Assembly: GCA_046726955.1 (NCBI GenBank)
Contig: JBKPBQ010000171.1
Coordinates: forward strand, 1 to 26,312
Origin: CAVPGH01 sp046726955
GTDB lineage: Bacteria > Acidobacteriota > Vicinamibacteria > Fen-336
DNA length: 26,312 nt
Reading direction: 5' to 3'
A program made the translations under genes and the position numbers. Positions 1 through 7,761 of this stretch are shown here, piece by piece. Every line of letters starts with the position of its first letter. The first letter of the stretch is position 1. Below the pieces are notes generated by a model, which saw nothing but the letters and a program-made list of their open reading frames with translations, made no database searches and was not told the DNA's origin.

Positions 1-695
1 AGGACGACCGCCGCCAGGACGACCCCTCGACGGACGGACTCGCGGACTCCCGCGAGCCCGCGCTCGAAGAAAGGAGCGAGGCCGAGCGGAAGCGCGAGAA
101 GAAGGTTCGGCGGCTTCGAGTACGTGGCGAGGCCGAGGAGAACGGCGGCGAGGATCGGCCGTCCCCGGCTCCACGCGACGAGACCGGCCGTGCCGAGCGC
201 GAGGTTGCAGAGCTCCGGCGTGAACCACAGGAAGTACACGGGCGTGACGGTCCCGACGAAGAGCACGAGGACGAAAGCAAGAGCGGCGCCGACCGAGACG
301 CGACGCCGCAGCTCCACGTAGCCGAGCGCCAGGGCGAGACCCAGGCACAAGGCGTTCGTGAAGAGCAGCCCGCGCGAGATCCCGAGCACCCTCACGAACG
401 GAGCGGCGACCGCCGGGTAGACGAACGACTTCGCGTAGAAGAGGCCCCCGCCGCGGCCCCGCTTCAGGAAGACGCCCTGGGGCCCGGAGGGATACTCGGC
501 GCGCACGCGGTCGAGGTCGCGCCGCTCGTACCGCAGGTCGAAGTCGTGGGCGAGGCTCCCGGACATCGCGTAGTAGGTCGCGCCGTCGCTCCAGAAGCGC
601 TGGCCGGACGCGGCCGGCAGGTCGAACACGAGAGCCGTGACGACGAAGAGACCGATGACGACGCCCAGGAGAACCCGCGCGCCGCGCTCGCTCAT
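1..695 (-). CDS. Multi-pass membrane protein, GT-C-like glycosyltransferase, paralog 2 (partial, C-terminus beyond left edge)
   Basis: The reading frame opens at ATG 695-693, overlaps the stop of the upstream gene by four bases (ATGA), and is open to base 1, giving 231 residues. It begins with one hydrophobic segment, then a short acidic loop containing FWSDGATYYAMS and DFDLRYE, then SGPQGVFLKR and several further hydrophobic stretches including SKPPNLLLALPLG. The Asp-bearing loop after the first membrane segment is the usual arrangement of GT-C polyprenyl-phosphate-sugar-dependent transferases (GT39/ArnT-like). This is a family-level inference, and no donor or acceptor can be named. It is clearly homologous to the gene just upstream (692-2599): the same motifs occur in the same order, but it lacks the roughly 20-residue insertion that the neighbour has before YYAKAFVYP. 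The tandem arrangement points to duplication. Confidence 0.8.
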   Translation of the reverse strand, partial: MSERGARVLLGVVIGLFVVTALVFDLPAASGQRFWSDGATYYAMSGSLAHDFDLRYERRDLDRVRAEYPSGPQGVFLKRGRGGGLFYAKSFVYPAVAAPFVRVLGISRGLLFTNALCLGLALALGYVELRRRVSVGAALAFVLVLFVGTVTPVYFLWFTPELCNLALGTAGLVAWSRGRPILAAVLLGLATYSKPPNLLLALPLGLAPFFERGLAGVRESVRRGVVLAAVV

Positions 696-2599
696 GGCCG
701 GCCGGGCGGCTCCGGACCCACCTTCAGTCGGACGTCGACGAACGTCCCTTCCGCCGCCGCGGGCTGGCGCGAGCTCAGCTGCAGGACGTAGAGGTACGTG
801 TCGTAGTACCGGAAGCCGTCTCCGGCTTCCAGCGAGATTTCGGCGGTCTGACCTCCAGCGAGCGACGCGACGGCGCTCGAGCTCCCGAGACGCGCCTCCA
901 CCTCGTCTCCCGAGGATCCCGCGGTCATGCGCAGCACGACCCGCTTGACGGCGAGGATGTCGAACGCGCGCAGGACGATCTCCGCGCGCCGGCCCCCGCG
1001 CAGCCGAAAACCGTCGCGCCCGTCGACCGACTCCTTGCCGTGCGTGCCGTCGTCCATGAAGTAGAGGAAGTACGCGTCGGCGTCGGCGGCTCGTCCGCCG
1101 CCCGGTTCTCCGGTGAAGCCGTACGGCTGCTTCTTCCGCCAGGGCTCGGTGAAGACCGACAGGTCGTTGAGCATCGTGAGCTCGGCGGGCAGGAAGCGGT
1201 AGAGGCCGGTGGTCGCGTGGCGGCCCGGGTGGAGCGAGTGCTCCAGAGGAGACGCGAGGAGCGGCGCCACGAAGGAGGCGCCCGCCACCAGGCCGAACCC
1301 GGCCACGAGCCACACCCGGCCCCGAGGCACGAGGAAGACGACGAGGGGAAGGAGGCTCAGGAAGTAGCGGTTCCCCACGGTGCCACCGCCGCCGTACCAG
1401 TTGTCGGGAATCACCCAGATGTAGAAGAGCCAGGAGACGGCGAGCGCGGCGAAGGCGAGCCAGCCCCGGCGCGTGCGCGGACCGAGGACGACGAAGGCGA
1501 GCACCGCCCCGAACGCGGGCGCGAAATACGGAAGGACGCCGGCGAAGCGGCCGACCCAGAAGTAGCGCAGGTTGCGGAAGAAGGACGATCGCACTTCCTC
1601 GGGCGCGCGCAACGGCCCCGTCCTGGCGGTCTGCTTGGCCTCGTCCTGGCCCTCCACGAGCGGGCCGAGGTGGTCGGTCGTCATCCAGAAGCCGGCGTTG
1701 TCGAACGTCACGTCGTGCTCCTCGAACGGGAAGCGGCCGTAGAACGTCTTGCGCTCGCCGCCCTGGTAGTTCATCTCTCCCGTGAAGACTGCGTTCAGAC
1801 CGTAAAGCGCCAGCGCGGTCAAGGCGAGAACCGCTCCGCGCTTCACCGACTCGAGGAGACGGCCCCAGACCGAGGGCCCCAGGAGCCGCTCCCCCTCCGC
1901 AGGAAGGAGCGGAGCGATGCCCAGGGGAAGGGCGAGGAAGAGGTTTGGCGGCTTCACGTAGACGGCGACGCCGAGGAGGACCGCCGCCAGCCACTGTCGA
2001 CCGGCGCTGGTGGCGGCGAGGCCGGCGGTGGCCAGGCCGAGGCCGAAGATCTCCGGCGTGGGCCAGAGCACGTAGAGCGGCGCCGCGGTCGCCAGGAAGA
2101 CGACGAGCACGAAGACGAGGGCGCGCACGGGATCGTTCCCTCGCCGCCGCCGCTCGTCGTAGGAGAGCCACACGGCGAGCGCGAGGACGAGGCCGTTCAC
2201 GACGAGAAGCCCTCGCGTCCCGAGCAGGCGCACGAACGGCGCGGCGACCAGCGGATAGACGAAGGCCTTCGCGTAGTAGAGCCGGGGTTCGTCAGGCGGG
2301 ACGCGGGAGATCCAGGGGAACCCTCCCGCGGGGTCGAAGCGGAGCCCGCCGCTCGCCCGCTTCAGGAAGACGCCCTGGGGCCCGGACTTGAACTCCCGGC
2401 GCACGCGCAACACGTCCCGGGCCTCGTACCGGAGGTCGAAGTCCTCCGCGAAGCTCCGGGCCATCGCGTGGTACGTGGCTCCGTCGCCCCAGAACTCTCC
2501 CCCCGAGCGCCCGGCGAGGTCGGTGGCGAGCGCGGCTCCGACGAGACCGACGCCGAGGCCGGCGAGGACGAGCCGGGCGACGCGGTCGCTCAGAGCCAT
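692..2599 (-). CDS. Multi-pass membrane protein, GT-C-like glycosyltransferase, paralog 1
   Basis: 635 residues. I chose the ATG at 2599-2597 (MALSDRVARLVLAG) because the frame upstream of it is Arg/Gly-rich shadow of the epimerase gene. This start overlaps the epimerase stop by ten bases. After a first membrane helix comes the loop FWGDGATYHAM...DFDLRYE, then SGPQGVFLKR, then about ten hydrophobic segments including VKPPNLFLALPLG. The last 130 or so residues are hydrophilic (FLYFMDDGTHGKESVDG onward) and probably form an extracytoplasmic beta-rich domain. Architecture and operon context (GT2, GT4, epimerase) suggest a lipid-linked-sugar transferase of GT-C type, but no catalytic assignment is proven. 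It could also be a polymer-processing or flippase-like membrane protein. Its downstream neighbour is a paralog. Confidence 0.85.
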   Translation of the reverse strand: MALSDRVARLVLAGLGVGLVGAALATDLAGRSGGEFWGDGATYHAMARSFAEDFDLRYEARDVLRVRREFKSGPQGVFLKRASGGLRFDPAGGFPWISRVPPDEPRLYYAKAFVYPLVAAPFVRLLGTRGLLVVNGLVLALAVWLSYDERRRRGNDPVRALVFVLVVFLATAAPLYVLWPTPEIFGLGLATAGLAATSAGRQWLAAVLLGVAVYVKPPNLFLALPLGIAPLLPAEGERLLGPSVWGRLLESVKRGAVLALTALALYGLNAVFTGEMNYQGGERKTFYGRFPFEEHDVTFDNAGFWMTTDHLGPLVEGQDEAKQTARTGPLRAPEEVRSSFFRNLRYFWVGRFAGVLPYFAPAFGAVLAFVVLGPRTRRGWLAFAALAVSWLFYIWVIPDNWYGGGGTVGNRYFLSLLPLVVFLVPRGRVWLVAGFGLVAGASFVAPLLASPLEHSLHPGRHATTGLYRFLPAELTMLNDLSVFTEPWRKKQPYGFTGEPGGGRAADADAYFLYFMDDGTHGKESVDGRDGFRLRGGRRAEIVLRAFDILAVKRVVLRMTAGSSGDEVEARLGSSSAVASLAGGQTAEISLEAGDGFRYYDTYLYVLQLSSRQPAAAEGTFVDVRLKVGPEPPGRP

Positions 2600-3570
2600 C
2601 CCGCCTCCCGGTACCAGACCGCCGTCCGAGTGATCCCGTCCTCGAGGTCCACCTTGGGCGAGTACCCGAGCCGGCGCCGCGCCTTCTCGATCGAGAACGC
2701 ACGGCTCTTCGTCCAGAAGTCCACACGCCGCCGGTGCAGCGGTGGCTCGATCCCGAGGGGCACGCAGATCGCCTCCACCACGTCGCCCGCCCACTGGATG
2801 GGGGCGGCCGGGATGTGGAAGGGCAGGACGCGGCCTCCCGTGGCCCGCGCGATCAGCTTCGCGAGGTCGTCCTGCGAGACGTAGCGGGGCCCGCAGATCA
2901 GGAAGGCTTCTCCCACGGCCTCCGGCCGCTCCAGGGCGAGGAGGAATCCATCCACGAGATCATCGATGAATACAGGGTGATAGAAGGTCCGGCCGCTGCC
3001 CACCACCGCGTACCGCCCGCGCGCGATCGCGCGGAACAGCTTGAGCAGCCGCGTCTCGCCGGGCCCGTAGATCGCGCCCGGCCGCACGACCGCCACCGGC
3101 AGGCCGCGCTCGCGGTGGAAGCGCAGGGCGAGCACTTCCGCTTCGGCCTTCGTGGCCTGGTAGATGTCGCCGGGGGCGAGAGGGGCCGTCTCGTCGGCGG
3201 GAGGGTTCGTGACGTGGCCGTGGACGCCCACCGTAGACGTGTGCACGAACCGGCGGACTCGCGCCCGCGCCGCCACCTCCAGGAGCCGCGCCGTCCCGTT
3301 CACGTTCACCTCGCGGTAGTACGCGTCGGGGTGGCCCGCCGTGCGGTAGACCGCGGCCACGTGAACGACCGCGTCGGCGCCGTCCAGGAGCCGCTCGAGC
3401 GCGGGCTCGCTCGCGAGGTCGCCCTCCACGAGCCGCGCTCCCGAGGCCTGGAGGTCGGCCGTCATCGAAGAGGCCCGCACGAGGGCGTTGACCTCGTCGC
3501 CGCGATGGCGGAGAGCCCGGAGCAGCCGCCCTCCGGTGTACCCGGAGGCTCCCGTGAGGGCGACACGCAC
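2590..3570 (-). CDS. NAD(P)-dependent epimerase/dehydratase, extended SDR family
   Basis: 326 residues from a GTG start at 3570-3568, only three bases after the stop of the upstream GT4 gene. The N-terminal Rossmann motif TGASGYTGG (residues 6-14) binds the dinucleotide. Residues 110-118 (HTSTVGVHG) supply the catalytic Ser/Thr, and Y137-x3-K141 (YQATK) is the catalytic pair. PGAIYGPGE and the C-terminal FWTKSRAFSIEKARRRLGY are typical of nucleotide-sugar epimerases, dihydroflavonol-reductase-like and HpnA-like enzymes. It probably converts a nucleotide-activated or lipid-linked sugar in the cytoplasm for the glycosyltransferases encoded around it. The substrate cannot be told from sequence. 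Its 3' end overlaps the membrane glycosyltransferase gene by ten bases. Confidence 0.88.
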   Translation of the reverse strand: MRVALTGASGYTGGRLLRALRHRGDEVNALVRASSMTADLQASGARLVEGDLASEPALERLLDGADAVVHVAAVYRTAGHPDAYYREVNVNGTARLLEVAARARVRRFVHTSTVGVHGHVTNPPADETAPLAPGDIYQATKAEAEVLALRFHRERGLPVAVVRPGAIYGPGETRLLKLFRAIARGRYAVVGSGRTFYHPVFIDDLVDGFLLALERPEAVGEAFLICGPRYVSQDDLAKLIARATGGRVLPFHIPAAPIQWAGDVVEAICVPLGIEPPLHRRRVDFWTKSRAFSIEKARRRLGYSPKVDLEDGITRTAVWYREAGWL

Positions 3571-3573
3571 GCG

Positions 3574-4788
3574 CTACGCGCTCCGCCCGCGGGAGACGCG
3601 CGCGACCTCGTGAAAGAGCAATCGATAGCGCTCGAGGCTGCCCTCCGCGTCGAAGAGCTGGACGGCGCGCTCGCGGCCCCGCCGGCCCATCTCGGCGCGG
3701 AGCGCCGCATCGCCGAGCAGCCGCGCGAGGGCGTCCTCGAGCGCCGCCGCTTCGCCGGGCGGGACCAGGTATCCCGTGGCGCCCTCCTCGATCACGTCCA
3801 CGATCCCCCCCGTTCGGCTCCCCACGGCGGGCAGGCCGCAGGCCGCGGCCTCGATGAGCGAGATGCCGAGGGCCTCGAAGACCGACGGGAACGCAAAAAC
3901 GTCGGCGGCGCGAAGCCAGTCGTCGACCGCGTCCACGCGTCCCGCGAACGTGACCCGGCCCTCCAGGCCGGGCTCGCGCGAGCGCGTCCGCAGGTCTTCC
4001 TCGACGGAAAGGGACTGGCCGGCCCCGGATCCCACGATCAGCAGGTGAACGCCGTCGTCGCGAAGGGCGATCCGGTGGAACGCCTCGAAGAGCGTGTCGA
4101 GGCCCTTCCCGCGCAGGAGGCGGCCGGTGTAGACGACGATCCGGGCGTCCGAGGGCAGCGCGAGGCGGGCCCGCAGCGCCGCCCGCTCGTCCGCCGAGGC
4201 CGGACGGAAGCGCGCGACGTCCACCCCGTGGGGAATGAGACGGACGCGGTTCTCGGGGGCCCCCGCGTCCAGGAATTCCCGGCGGATCGCTTCCGACATC
4301 GCCACGAAGCCGTCGGCGTCGCGGAAGAAGAGGTTGCGGAAGGCGGTCAGCAGCCGCACCAGCGCCACGCGGCTTCGGCCCCACGCCTTGCCCCACGTGT
4401 ACACCTCGCCCGTCATCTCTCCGTTGATGTCGGGCTGGAGCACGACGGCCTTTCCGAGCAGGCGTGCCGCCACGAGGCCGGGGAGACCGAGCACGCGCGT
4501 CCCGCGCACCACCAGCACGTCGAAGCGGCCGCGCTCGCGCACGAGCGCGCGCAGGACAGCGGGGACCATGCGGTACTTGCCGGAACGCCCGGCGCCGGAC
4601 GGCGGGACCCGCACCACGTGGATCCCGTCGACGTCCTCGGTCGCCGGCCAGCGCGCGTCGCCTCGCCGCGTCACGACCGTGGACGGCCACCCCGACCGGA
4701 CGAGCGTCGTCCCGAGCGCGCGGATGTGCGCCTCGCCGCCCCCGAGTACGGGATGGAACGACTCGGTCAGGAAGAGGAGACGCGTCAA
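3574..4788 (-). CDS. Glycosyltransferase family 4 (GT-B fold)
   Basis: 404 residues. I take the TTG at 4788-4786 as start: it overlaps the TGA of the upstream GT2 gene (TTGA), and the protein then begins with the expected first strand TRLLFLTESFHPVLGGGEAH. The glycine-rich GGGE loop near residue 18 contacts the donor. The second half contains IPHGVD, GRLLRGKGLD and the E-x7-E signature in FEALGISLIEAAACGLP, all hallmarks of retaining GT4 enzymes that use nucleotide sugars. It has no membrane segments and should act at the cytoplasmic face of the membrane on a lipid-linked acceptor. The coupling to a GT2 and an epimerase supports a glycan or glycolipid pathway. The sugar is unknown. Confidence 0.88.
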   Translation of the reverse strand: MTRLLFLTESFHPVLGGGEAHIRALGTTLVRSGWPSTVVTRRGDARWPATEDVDGIHVVRVPPSGAGRSGKYRMVPAVLRALVRERGRFDVLVVRGTRVLGLPGLVAARLLGKAVVLQPDINGEMTGEVYTWGKAWGRSRVALVRLLTAFRNLFFRDADGFVAMSEAIRREFLDAGAPENRVRLIPHGVDVARFRPASADERAALRARLALPSDARIVVYTGRLLRGKGLDTLFEAFHRIALRDDGVHLLIVGSGAGQSLSVEEDLRTRSREPGLEGRVTFAGRVDAVDDWLRAADVFAFPSVFEALGISLIEAAACGLPAVGSRTGGIVDVIEEGATGYLVPPGEAAALEDALARLLGDAALRAEMGRRGRERAVQLFDAEGSLERYRLLFHEVARVSRGRSA

Positions 4789-5783
4789 TGCCCGCGCAGC
4801 GCGGGCTCGCCCTCGCGGTCTTCGGCCGGGCGCCGCTCCTGCACGACGTAGATGGCCTTGCCCTGGCTCTCGTGGTACGTCCGCACGACCAGCTCGCCGA
4901 GGAGGCCGAAGCAGACGAGGATCACCCCCGTCAGGAAGAGGAGCGCGCCCAGGAGCAGGAGCGGCCGTCCGCCGATCGCCTCGTCCGCGAAGAGCTTCAG
5001 CCCCGACAGGTAGGCGAGGACGAGGAAGCCGGTGCCGCCGAACACGAGACCGAGCTTGCCGAAGAGGTGGGCGGGCCTCGTGCCGTAGGAGAGCAGGAAT
5101 TTCACGGTGAACAGGTCGAGGAGGACGCGCACGGTGCGACCGATGCCGTACTTGCTCTCTCCGCGCGTGCGCGGGCGGTGGTGTACCGGGACCTCGGCCA
5201 GGCGCACTCCCATCCAGGAGGCGACGGCGGGGATGAAGCGGTGCATCTCGCCGTACAGCCGCAGGCCGCGCACCACCTCGGCGCGCATGGCCTTGAGCGA
5301 GCAGCCGTAGTCGTGCAGCCGCACGCCCGTCGCCCAGGAGATGAGGCGGTTCGCGAAGAACGAGGGCACGCGCTTGGAGAGCGGGTCTTGTCTCTCCTTG
5401 CGCCAGCCGCACACCATGTCGAGGTCCTCGGCCTCGAGCCGGTTCACGAGCAGCGGGATGTCCGCGGGATCGTTCTGCAGGTCGCCGTCCGAGGTCACGA
5501 CCACCGATCCGCGCGCGCGGTCGAACCCGGCGGAGAAGGCGGCGGTCTGGCCGAAGTTGCGGCGGAGGAGGACGGGGCGCACGCGCGGGTCGGCCTCCGC
5601 CAGCTCGAGGAGGCGCTCGCGCGTCCCATCGGTGCTCCCGTCGTCCACGAGCACGAGCTCGAACGGCCGGCGCATCGACTCCAGGCTGGCCGTGAGCTCG
5701 CGATGGAGGTCGGCGAGGTTCAGGACTTCGTTGTAGAGCGGGACCACGACCGAAACATGGGGGCGCGGTCCTTCGGGCTTCAT
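4785..5783 (-). CDS. Polyprenyl-phosphate glycosyltransferase, GT2 (ArnC/GtrB/DPM1-like)
   Basis: 332 residues from ATG 5783-5781. The N-terminal GT2 domain shows VSVVVPLYNE, LVDDGSTDGT and the metal-binding DGD in VTSDGDLQNDP. It is followed by RNFGQTAAFSAGFD and RTRGESKYG, which are typical of enzymes that move a sugar from a nucleotide to a polyprenyl phosphate. Two C-terminal membrane helices (about residues 240-262 and 274-300) anchor it, as in GtrB. The product would be a lipid-phosphate sugar, the donor class used by GT-C transferases such as the two membrane proteins encoded downstream. There is no clear ribosome binding site. A -10-like TATACT lies ten bases before the start, so an internal near-leaderless promoter is possible. 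Confidence 0.9.
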   Translation of the reverse strand: MKPEGPRPHVSVVVPLYNEVLNLADLHRELTASLESMRRPFELVLVDDGSTDGTRERLLELAEADPRVRPVLLRRNFGQTAAFSAGFDRARGSVVVTSDGDLQNDPADIPLLVNRLEAEDLDMVCGWRKERQDPLSKRVPSFFANRLISWATGVRLHDYGCSLKAMRAEVVRGLRLYGEMHRFIPAVASWMGVRLAEVPVHHRPRTRGESKYGIGRTVRVLLDLFTVKFLLSYGTRPAHLFGKLGLVFGGTGFLVLAYLSGLKLFADEAIGGRPLLLLGALLFLTGVILVCFGLLGELVVRTYHESQGKAIYVVQERRPAEDREGEPALRGH

Positions 5784-5793
5784 GTCTGCCGGC

Positions 5794-5824
5794 AGTATAG
5801 CGACGGACTTCGCGAAGCCGTTAA
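5794..5824 (-). promoter_or_regulatory. Possible internal promoter before the GT2 gene
   Basis: On the minus strand TATACT (5799-5794) lies ten bases upstream of the ATG. TTAACG (5824-5819) sits 19 bases further up and overlaps the DUF2752 stop. A transcript from here would have only about three bases of leader. The spacing is long and the -35 box is weak. Confidence 0.35.
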
Positions 5825-6243
5825 CGGCCGGAAACGACGAGCCAGGCCCAGTTGACCACGACGGCCACGACGGCGGCGACGCGGAGGAAGACCCCGAGGC
5901 GGGGAGCCACGTCGGCCTCGAGGGCCCGGCCGCGCGTCAGGAGCACGAGGTCGGCGATCGCCCAGGGCACGAGCACGAGGGCGGAGGCGGTCGCGAGCGG
6001 GTTCATGGCGAAGGCGCCCTTGAGGTCGAGCGCGAACAGCCGCCCGAGCGCGCGCGTCGTCCCGCAGGCGGGGCAGGGCAGGCCGGTCATCGCTTTGAAC
6101 AGGCAGACCGGGAAGCCGAGGTGATCCAGGTGGAGCAGGCCCACTGCGAACGTCCCCAGGAGCGCGATCGTCCCGAAGATCGCGCCCAGGGGCAGCCGCC
6201 CCTCGGGCGCGCGCAAGCGCACGAGAGTGGCCTCGGAGCTCAC
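5821..6243 (-). CDS. DUF2752 family membrane protein
   Basis: 140 residues from GTG 6243-6241, which overlaps the TGA of the YIP1 gene (GTGA). The longer open frame upstream is Arg-rich shadow sequence. The family signature is plain: a cysteine, then GLPCPACGTTRALGRL, then NPLATASALVLVPWA. There are three hydrophobic segments (about residues 18-38, 80-100 and 113-135). DUF2752 proteins are small integral membrane proteins of unknown function, and the CPxCG pair could bind metal or form a disulfide. Its place directly between a YIP1 protein and an envelope glycosyltransferase operon is the only functional hint. Confidence 0.88.
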   Translation of the reverse strand: MSSEATLVRLRAPEGRLPLGAIFGTIALLGTFAVGLLHLDHLGFPVCLFKAMTGLPCPACGTTRALGRLFALDLKGAFAMNPLATASALVLVPWAIADLVLLTRGRALEADVAPRLGVFLRVAAVVAVVVNWAWLVVSGR

Positions 6244-6956
6244 TGCGGATGTCCGAGGATGGTGGCGAGACCGCCGGCGACGGTGGCCGCCGCGATCCCG
6301 ATCGCCGCCCCGCAGCAGCAGCAGACGAGAGCGATCGGGATGAGGACCGCGGCCGCCGCCTTGCCCTTGCCGATGCCGTGGGCGTGCGAGAGGCCGATGA
6401 TCGCCACCACGATGCCGTAGACGATCGAGGCGAGGCTTCCGCACACGGGGACGATCTGGAGGATGCTCGTGGCCTGGGTGTAGCCGGCCACGCGGAACGT
6501 CGCCTCGAAGTCGCGCTGGGCTCCTCCGAGCAGCAGCAGCATCACGTGGAGGATGGCCGACCAGATGAATAGCCCGATCGCGATGAAGACCGGCCCGAAG
6601 ACGAGGTTCCCGACGAGGCTCACCCCGCCTTCGAGGAAGGGCGCGAAGCGCTCGAGCGGGCCGCCGTGGCGGGCGAACCCTCCGAGGCCGCCGAAGGTCA
6701 GCCGGAAGACCAGGCTGTAGAGCGTCGAGGCCACGAGCCCCACATAGCCGATGAGGACCCCGTAGAGGAGCGGCGAGGTGAGCCCCCCGGTGACAGGCAT
6801 CCGCGCGAAGAACCCCTCGGGACCGCTCAGGACCTGCGTCGTCGTCTCCACGAGCCCGGCCGCGATCCCGATCTGGTCGCGGCGCTCCCAGGGCGGGGCG
6901 GACTGCGACCCTCCAGACGAGCCGCCGTCCGGCGGCAGCGGCGGGGGTGTGGTCAT
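6240..6956 (-). CDS. YIP1 family membrane protein
   Basis: 238 residues from ATG 6956-6954. After a Pro/Gly/Ser-rich cytoplasmic head containing PPWERRDQIG there is a segment that matches bacterial YIP1-domain proteins (SGPEGFFARMPVTGGLTSPL). It is followed by about five hydrophobic helices. One contains an unusual CCCCG run (near residue 213) in the last helix region. Bacterial YIP1-domain proteins have no established role. This is the first gene of the minus-strand operon and is coupled to the DUF2752 gene by a GTGA overlap. A -35/-10 pair lies just upstream, with the -10 box ten bases from the start. Confidence 0.85.
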   Translation of the reverse strand: MTTPPPLPPDGGSSGGSQSAPPWERRDQIGIAAGLVETTTQVLSGPEGFFARMPVTGGLTSPLLYGVLIGYVGLVASTLYSLVFRLTFGGLGGFARHGGPLERFAPFLEGGVSLVGNLVFGPVFIAIGLFIWSAILHVMLLLLGGAQRDFEATFRVAGYTQATSILQIVPVCGSLASIVYGIVVAIIGLSHAHGIGKGKAAAAVLIPIALVCCCCGAAIGIAAATVAGGLATILGHPQ

Positions 6957-6966
6957 GTAAGGCGCG

Positions 6967-6996
6967 AGTCTACGTAGCCGGGCCGGCCACGGTCAA
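6967..6996 (-). promoter_or_regulatory. Predicted sigma70-type promoter for the YIP1-glycosyltransferase operon
   Basis: Minus strand: TTGACC (6996-6991), an 18-base spacer, then TAGACT (6972-6967), ten bases before the ATG. The expected start of transcription leaves a leader of about four bases, and no ribosome binding site is present. Confidence 0.55.
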
Positions 6997-7063
6997 GGCA
7001 TCTTTGGCCGCAAACAGCGCTACACTGCGGAAAGCAGCCAGCCAGGTCCGTCGAACGGGTCGT

Positions 7064-7070
7064 AAGGAGG
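7064..7070 (+). promoter_or_regulatory. Ribosome binding site of the 7075 gene
   Basis: AAGGAGG lies four bases before the ATG at 7075 and fixes the start of this small unknown gene. Confidence 0.75.
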
Positions 7071-7074
7071 GGGC

Positions 7075-7419
7075 ATGGATCGATTGGTCCGGGCGTATCC
7101 GCTCCTCCCGGGGAAGCGCGAAGCCTTTCACGCCTTCGTCGCGGAGGTGCGCGCTCGAGGCGAGGAGGCCGACCAGTTCTACCGCGGCTACGGTGTCGTC
7201 CGGGAGAGCTGGCACCTCCAGGCGACACCCTCCGGCGACCTCATCATCTGCTGCACGGACATCCACGACCTCCGAGCCGCGGCCCCCGCCTACGCGGCGG
7301 CCCGCGGGATCTTCGACACGTGGTTCAAGCAGCGCGTGCTCGAGCTGTGCGGGATCGATCCCAACGCCCAGCCGGAAGGACCACCCGCGATCTCCCTGTT
7401 CGACTGGCCGCCGTCGTAG
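7075..7419 (+). CDS. Small conserved-looking protein of unknown function
   Basis: 114 residues with a strong ribosome binding site and codon use like its neighbours, so I regard it as a real gene. The layout (LVRAYPLLPGKREAFHAFVAEV, then a strand around VVRESWHLQ, then DLIICCTDIHDL, then FDTWFKQRVLELCG) resembles small ferredoxin-like alpha/beta proteins that dimerise, such as DUF6176-like or ABM-like families. I cannot place it with certainty. There is no signal peptide or membrane helix. It is divergent from the YIP1 operon and upstream of gatCA on the same strand with a 51-base gap, but a separate promoter-like box before gatC suggests it need not be in the same transcript. Confidence 0.7.
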   Translation: MDRLVRAYPLLPGKREAFHAFVAEVRARGEEADQFYRGYGVVRESWHLQATPSGDLIICCTDIHDLRAAAPAYAAARGIFDTWFKQRVLELCGIDPNAQPEGPPAISLFDWPPS

Positions 7420-7433
7420 CGCGACGCCCTTCG

Positions 7434-7462
7434 TCGTCATCGGCGGCGCGACAGGCTATATT
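7434..7462 (+). promoter_or_regulatory. Possible promoter giving a leaderless gatC transcript
   Basis: TCGTCA (7434-7439), a 17-base spacer, then TATATT (7457-7462), eight bases before the gatC ATG. No Shine-Dalgarno sequence fits between them, so transcription would begin at or within a base or two of the start codon. Confidence 0.45.
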
Positions 7463-7470
7463 ACGGGGTC

Positions 7471-7761
7471 ATGCCGAAGGCGACCGTCGAGACCGTAGAC
7501 CACGTGGCCCGCCTCGCCCGCCTCCACCTCACGGACGCGGAGCGTCAGCTCTTCGCCAAGCAGCTCGCGGACATCCTCGCCTACGCGGAATCCATCCAGG
7601 CGCTCGACACGTCGGCGGTCGAGCCGATGAGCCACGCGCTCACCGCGGGAAGCTTCCGCGAGGACGTGGCCCGCGAGGGCTTGAAGCGCGACACGGTCCT
7701 CGCGAGCGCCCCCGACGCGGCGGACGGGCTCTTCCGCGTCCCGCGCGTGCTCGGCGGATGA
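7471..7761 (+). CDS. gatC: Aspartyl/glutamyl-tRNA(Asn/Gln) amidotransferase subunit C
   Basis: 96 residues, the normal GatC length. VETVDHVARLARLHLTDAE at the N-terminus and LDTSAVEPMSHAL in the middle are the family's diagnostic segments, followed by the C-terminal RVPRVLG belt. GatC wraps the GatA-GatB interface and stabilises the complex that converts misacylated Glu-tRNA(Gln) or Asp-tRNA(Asn) into the correct amide. The stop overlaps the gatA start (ATGA), so the two are coupled. No ribosome binding site is visible, but a -10-like TATATT lies eight bases upstream. Confidence 0.95.
   Translation: MPKATVETVDHVARLARLHLTDAERQLFAKQLADILAYAESIQALDTSAVEPMSHALTAGSFREDVAREGLKRDTVLASAPDAADGLFRVPRVLGG

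Noticed and set aside
1040..4851. Long plus-strand open frames opposite the glycosyltransferase operon
   Set aside because: Composition is Arg/Glu/His/Gly-rich without any recognisable motif. They mirror real minus-strand genes with family motifs, as expected from high third-position GC.
6998..7026. Promoter for the 7075 gene with TACACT as -10 box
   Set aside because: TACACT at 7021-7026 is plausible, but no -35 box lies at 16-19 bases, so I did not list it as a feature.
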